This document shows, one piece after another, positions 61,874-64,000 of a DNA stretch of 64,000 nt. Within the stretch, counting starts at the first letter, position 1, and every line of letters starts with the position of its first letter. Made by a program: the position numbers and the translations under genes. The stretch is from Fidelibacterota bacterium. GTDB taxonomy: Bacteria > Fidelibacterota > UBA8477 > JABMPR01. The notes under the pieces were generated by a model. It had not been told where the DNA came from and made no database searches. It was given only the letters and a program-made list of their open reading frames with translations. The DNA is taken from contig JABHBL010000096.1 in assembly GCA_018673925.1 (NCBI GenBank), positions 148,071 through 212,070 of the forward strand, given 5' to 3'.

Positions 61874-63682
61874 ATGGCGCTCATCGCAGAACATATTATT
61901 GAACAGGTCCGTGAAGCTAATGATGTAGTTGATGTTGTTTCTGATTATGTCCAGCTCAAACGCTCCGGACGTAACTTTTTTGGTCGGTGTCCCTTCCATA
62001 ATGAAAAGACACCGTCCTTCAGCGTCAGTCCTGATAAGCAAATCTATCATTGTTTTGGGTGTGGAGCCGGTGGGAATGTCATCAACTTTATCATGGAACA
62101 CGAACGTCTAGACTTTTTATCTTCGATAAAATTACTGGCTGATCGAGCCAATATTCACATTGAGACTGATCCAGGGGAACCTCGCAAAAAAGATGATAGA
62201 GCTTCCATTTACAACATGCATGAAATTGCGGCCAGGGTTTTTGAGCGACAAATAAATGATGCCAATGCTAAATCAGCTAAAGACTATTTACTCAATCGAG
62301 GTCTTTCCGAAGAGACCCTGAAAACCTTCCGGGTTGGTTTTGCTCCTGACAGTTGGGACACTGTGACTCTGGAGGTGATGAAGCTGGGATTGTCCCAGGA
62401 TGTTCTCACCCGTAGCGGTCTGCTGATGCCCAAAAATGAGGGTGGCTATTACGATCGCTTCCGTAACCGGATCATGTTTCCCATCATGGATATCAATGGT
62501 AAGGTCCAGGCCTTTGGTGGCAGAATTTTTGGTGAGGCTGATGGTGCCAAATACATGAATAGTCCAGAAACACCCATTTACCATAAGGGACGCACCCTAT
62601 TTGGTTTGAATATAAGTCGAGATGAAATCAGAAGTTCGCGCACAGCCATCCTGGTCGAGGGCTATATGGACCTCATTCGTCTGTATCAAGAAGGGTTCCA
62701 AAATGTCGTCGCAGGTACTGGTACGGCATTTACTTCAGAGCAGGCTGGGTTGGTGAAACGTTTTGCTGACAAAGTGCTGGTCTGTTATGATGGGGATGCT
62801 GCTGGTCAGAAGGCGGCTCAAAAAGCTGGCCTCACACTTCTGGACAAGGGACTTGATGTCCGCATTATTCAGATACCCGAGGGGGAAGACCCAGATAGTT
62901 TTTTTGATGAGAAGGATGCCAAGGCATTTCAAAAACTCATTGGTACAGCACTGGATTTCATGACTTTCGTACTCAGAGCCAATCAGGATCAAATGGATTC
63001 TCCAGTGAAACGGACAGCCTTCCTGGAAGGGATGGTATCAGAACTGGCTCTCATGCAGAATGAAATACTCAGGGGCATGTTGGCAGGTCAATTGGCTGAA
63101 GAAATGCATGTTCCTGAAGAAGCGGTTATGGGATTGCTAAAACGTCAATCAAAAAGGGTCCGTCGTAGCGAGTATACTCCCGATCCTCCGGCTAGACAGC
63201 AACAATCCAAGCCAGATACCTTGCGCCGTCCAGAATCAGGAGCTGAAAAGGCAGAATTTGAGCTATTGCGCTTGCATCTCAGCCAGGACGAAAGTCTGCT
63301 GAATTGGTTGACTTCCACCATCGGTGATGAAGATATCAAAGCCTTTCATTATGTGGAAATATTCCAGATGTTCCATGGTCGGCTACGTAAAGAGTTACCC
63401 ATCAATCATAGCAGATTGCTGGATGAAATTGAATCTGCTGAGATCCGTCGTTTTATTGCTCGCTTGATCAACGAAGCACGACCTGACCTTGAAAGTATCA
63501 GTCATGCACATCAGTGTATTAAGACGGTACGCTGGTGGGCCATTCAACGGGAAATGGATGAGTTAAAACAGCTTATGCGTGATGCAGATGCCAGGGGTGA
63601 GGATTCCCAGGAATATTTCAGAAGGAAAGTTGAACTTCAACTCGAGCAAAGGGATATTAAACCCAATCCCACACCGATGTAA
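61874..63682 (+). CDS. dnaG: DNA primase DnaG
   Basis: 602 residues. Zinc-binding domain: C39/H42 (CPFHNEKTPSFSVSP) and C60/C63 (HCFGCGAGGN), the CHC2 motif. RNA-polymerase-like core with IMFPIMDINGKVQAFGGR and the Toprim motifs AILVEGYMDLIRLYQ and LVCYDGDAAGQKAA (acidic metal ligands). A C-terminal helical domain that would bind the replicative helicase follows after residue 430. Makes RNA primers at the replication fork. ATG at 61874; length is typical. Confidence 0.95.
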   Translation: MALIAEHIIEQVREANDVVDVVSDYVQLKRSGRNFFGRCPFHNEKTPSFSVSPDKQIYHCFGCGAGGNVINFIMEHERLDFLSSIKLLADRANIHIETDPGEPRKKDDRASIYNMHEIAARVFERQINDANAKSAKDYLLNRGLSEETLKTFRVGFAPDSWDTVTLEVMKLGLSQDVLTRSGLLMPKNEGGYYDRFRNRIMFPIMDINGKVQAFGGRIFGEADGAKYMNSPETPIYHKGRTLFGLNISRDEIRSSRTAILVEGYMDLIRLYQEGFQNVVAGTGTAFTSEQAGLVKRFADKVLVCYDGDAAGQKAAQKAGLTLLDKGLDVRIIQIPEGEDPDSFFDEKDAKAFQKLIGTALDFMTFVLRANQDQMDSPVKRTAFLEGMVSELALMQNEILRGMLAGQLAEEMHVPEEAVMGLLKRQSKRVRRSEYTPDPPARQQQSKPDTLRRPESGAEKAEFELLRLHLSQDESLLNWLTSTIGDEDIKAFHYVEIFQMFHGRLRKELPINHSRLLDEIESAEIRRFIARLINEARPDLESISHAHQCIKTVRWWAIQREMDELKQLMRDADARGEDSQEYFRRKVELQLEQRDIKPNPTPM

Positions 63683-63739
63683 TCGCATGTTTGCGGTTAT
63701 ATCACACCTTCACTTTTCATCAATCAGCTCCAGTATTTG

Positions 63740-63793
63740 AACGATTTAGTCCACGCCTCTAGGGATGAAATGAGAGGGGGAGGATAAATCGTT
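63740..63793 (+). repeat. Structured inverted-repeat element downstream of dnaG
   Basis: AACGATTTA (63740-63748) and TAAATCGTT (63785-63793) are perfect inverted arms. Inside, TCC/GGA and CCTCT/AGAGG pair again, so the 54 nt fold into one interrupted hairpin. No U-run follows; it may protect the 3' end of dnaG mRNA. Confidence 0.55.
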
Positions 63794-63893
63794 GGTCCAG
63801 GCTTGTCAGATTTATAATACTATGCGGTGTTAACATTAATATATTCAATTATATAACTCTTGTAAAATAGTTGAAAAAAAATGCTCCATGGGC

Positions 63894-63922
63894 TTGACAC
63901 GCTTTTGATTTTGGTCTAAAAT
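63894..63922 (+). promoter_or_regulatory. Sigma-70-type promoter at the right edge
   Basis: TTGACA (63894-63899), exactly 17 nt, TAAAAT (63917-63922). This is an excellent housekeeping promoter. Start expected near 63929, just ahead of the terminator at 63947-63978. Confidence 0.75.
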
Positions 63923-63946
63923 ATCAACGGAAAAATGACAGCGAGG

Positions 63947-63978
63947 AGTCCCTTATTCGACAGAACAAGGGACTTTTT
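63947..63978 (+). terminator. Intrinsic terminator or attenuator a few bases after the edge promoter
   Basis: AGTCCCTT (63947-63954) and AAGGGACT (63967-63974) form a perfect 8-bp stem, followed by TTTT. It lies about 20 nt after the predicted transcription start. A 19-codon ORF (ATG 63935 to TAG 63994) spans it, but has no strong ribosome site. Confidence 0.75.
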
Positions 63979-64000
63979 GCATCTAGGGCTTTAGCAGGGT

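Noticed and set aside
63935-63994. 19-codon leader-peptide ORF across the edge terminator
   Set aside because: No strong ribosome site and no run of one regulatory amino acid; not annotated as a gene.
1-64000. CRISPR arrays, insertion sequences, phage genes, rRNA
   Set aside because: No regularly spaced repeats, transposase, integrase or rRNA-like sequence was seen.

Overview
This window looks like chromosomal DNA from a Gram-negative bacterium of the FCB superphylum, most like Neomarinimicrobiota (Marinimicrobia/SAR406) or a neighbouring Calditrichota/KSB1-type lineage. The evidence is a giant SprA translocon of the type IX secretion system (T9SS), PorV/PorQ-family outer-membrane proteins, several secreted proteins ending in the NYPNPFNPTT-type C-terminal sorting domain, TonB receptors with carboxypeptidase-regulatory N-domains, and a DUF4249-like lipoprotein. 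I see no phage, insertion sequence, CRISPR array, rRNA or tRNA. The phylum call is an inference from gene content.

Left half (1-36149), all minus strand. An envelope operon (6958 to beyond 1) encodes an Ig-like lipoprotein, a TonB receptor, a PorV-like protein, an NHL-propeller lipoprotein and a NosL-like protein cut by the window edge; the first four are joined by 1-nt stop/start overlaps. Two large secreted proteins with T9SS-type tails follow (7063-12174); one carries a cytochrome-c haem motif. Next is a dense co-directional block of twelve genes (30386 to 12312) closed by a terminator at 12271-12296: rdgB, sprA, an M28 peptidase, a P-loop ATPase, prmA, a lipoprotein, a FlgD-tailed propeller, an OMP, a PorQ-like protein, a class-III PLP enzyme, a kinase-like protein and a C69 peptidase. 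A 1300-residue secreted multi-domain protein and a PAF-acetylhydrolase-like lipoprotein lie upstream.

Middle (36249-50993), plus strand: CCA-adding/poly(A) polymerase-type enzyme, DUF4256, an OMP gene broken by an in-frame TGA, GNAT, a small hypothetical, DoxX-like, penicillin acylase, GDPD, a TonB receptor with a DUF4249-like partner, then a NUDIX-Rieske-ElbB-cupin-LON run.

Right part (50994-57964): a complete group-3b-type [NiFe] hydrogenase operon (beta, gamma, delta, alpha, maturation protease), followed by a single-domain response regulator, a membrane histidine kinase and a free-standing tandem-ACT protein. The upstream region holds a full match to the sigma-54 consensus at 51192-51207 with two dyad elements 85-110 nt further up, so hydrogenase expression is probably controlled by an enhancer-binding protein. 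The window ends with housekeeping genes: yqeY, cvpA, mutS2, dnaG, and a promoter-terminator unit at the right edge.

The most unusual things are: the sigma-54-type hydrogenase promoter with its attached two-component/ACT module; a kinase-like gene abutting a class-III PLP enzyme, which recalls kinase/phospho-lyase pairs; two 28-bp perfect palindromes with compensatory arm changes just after stop codons; and a repeat element at the 5' end of an OMP gene.
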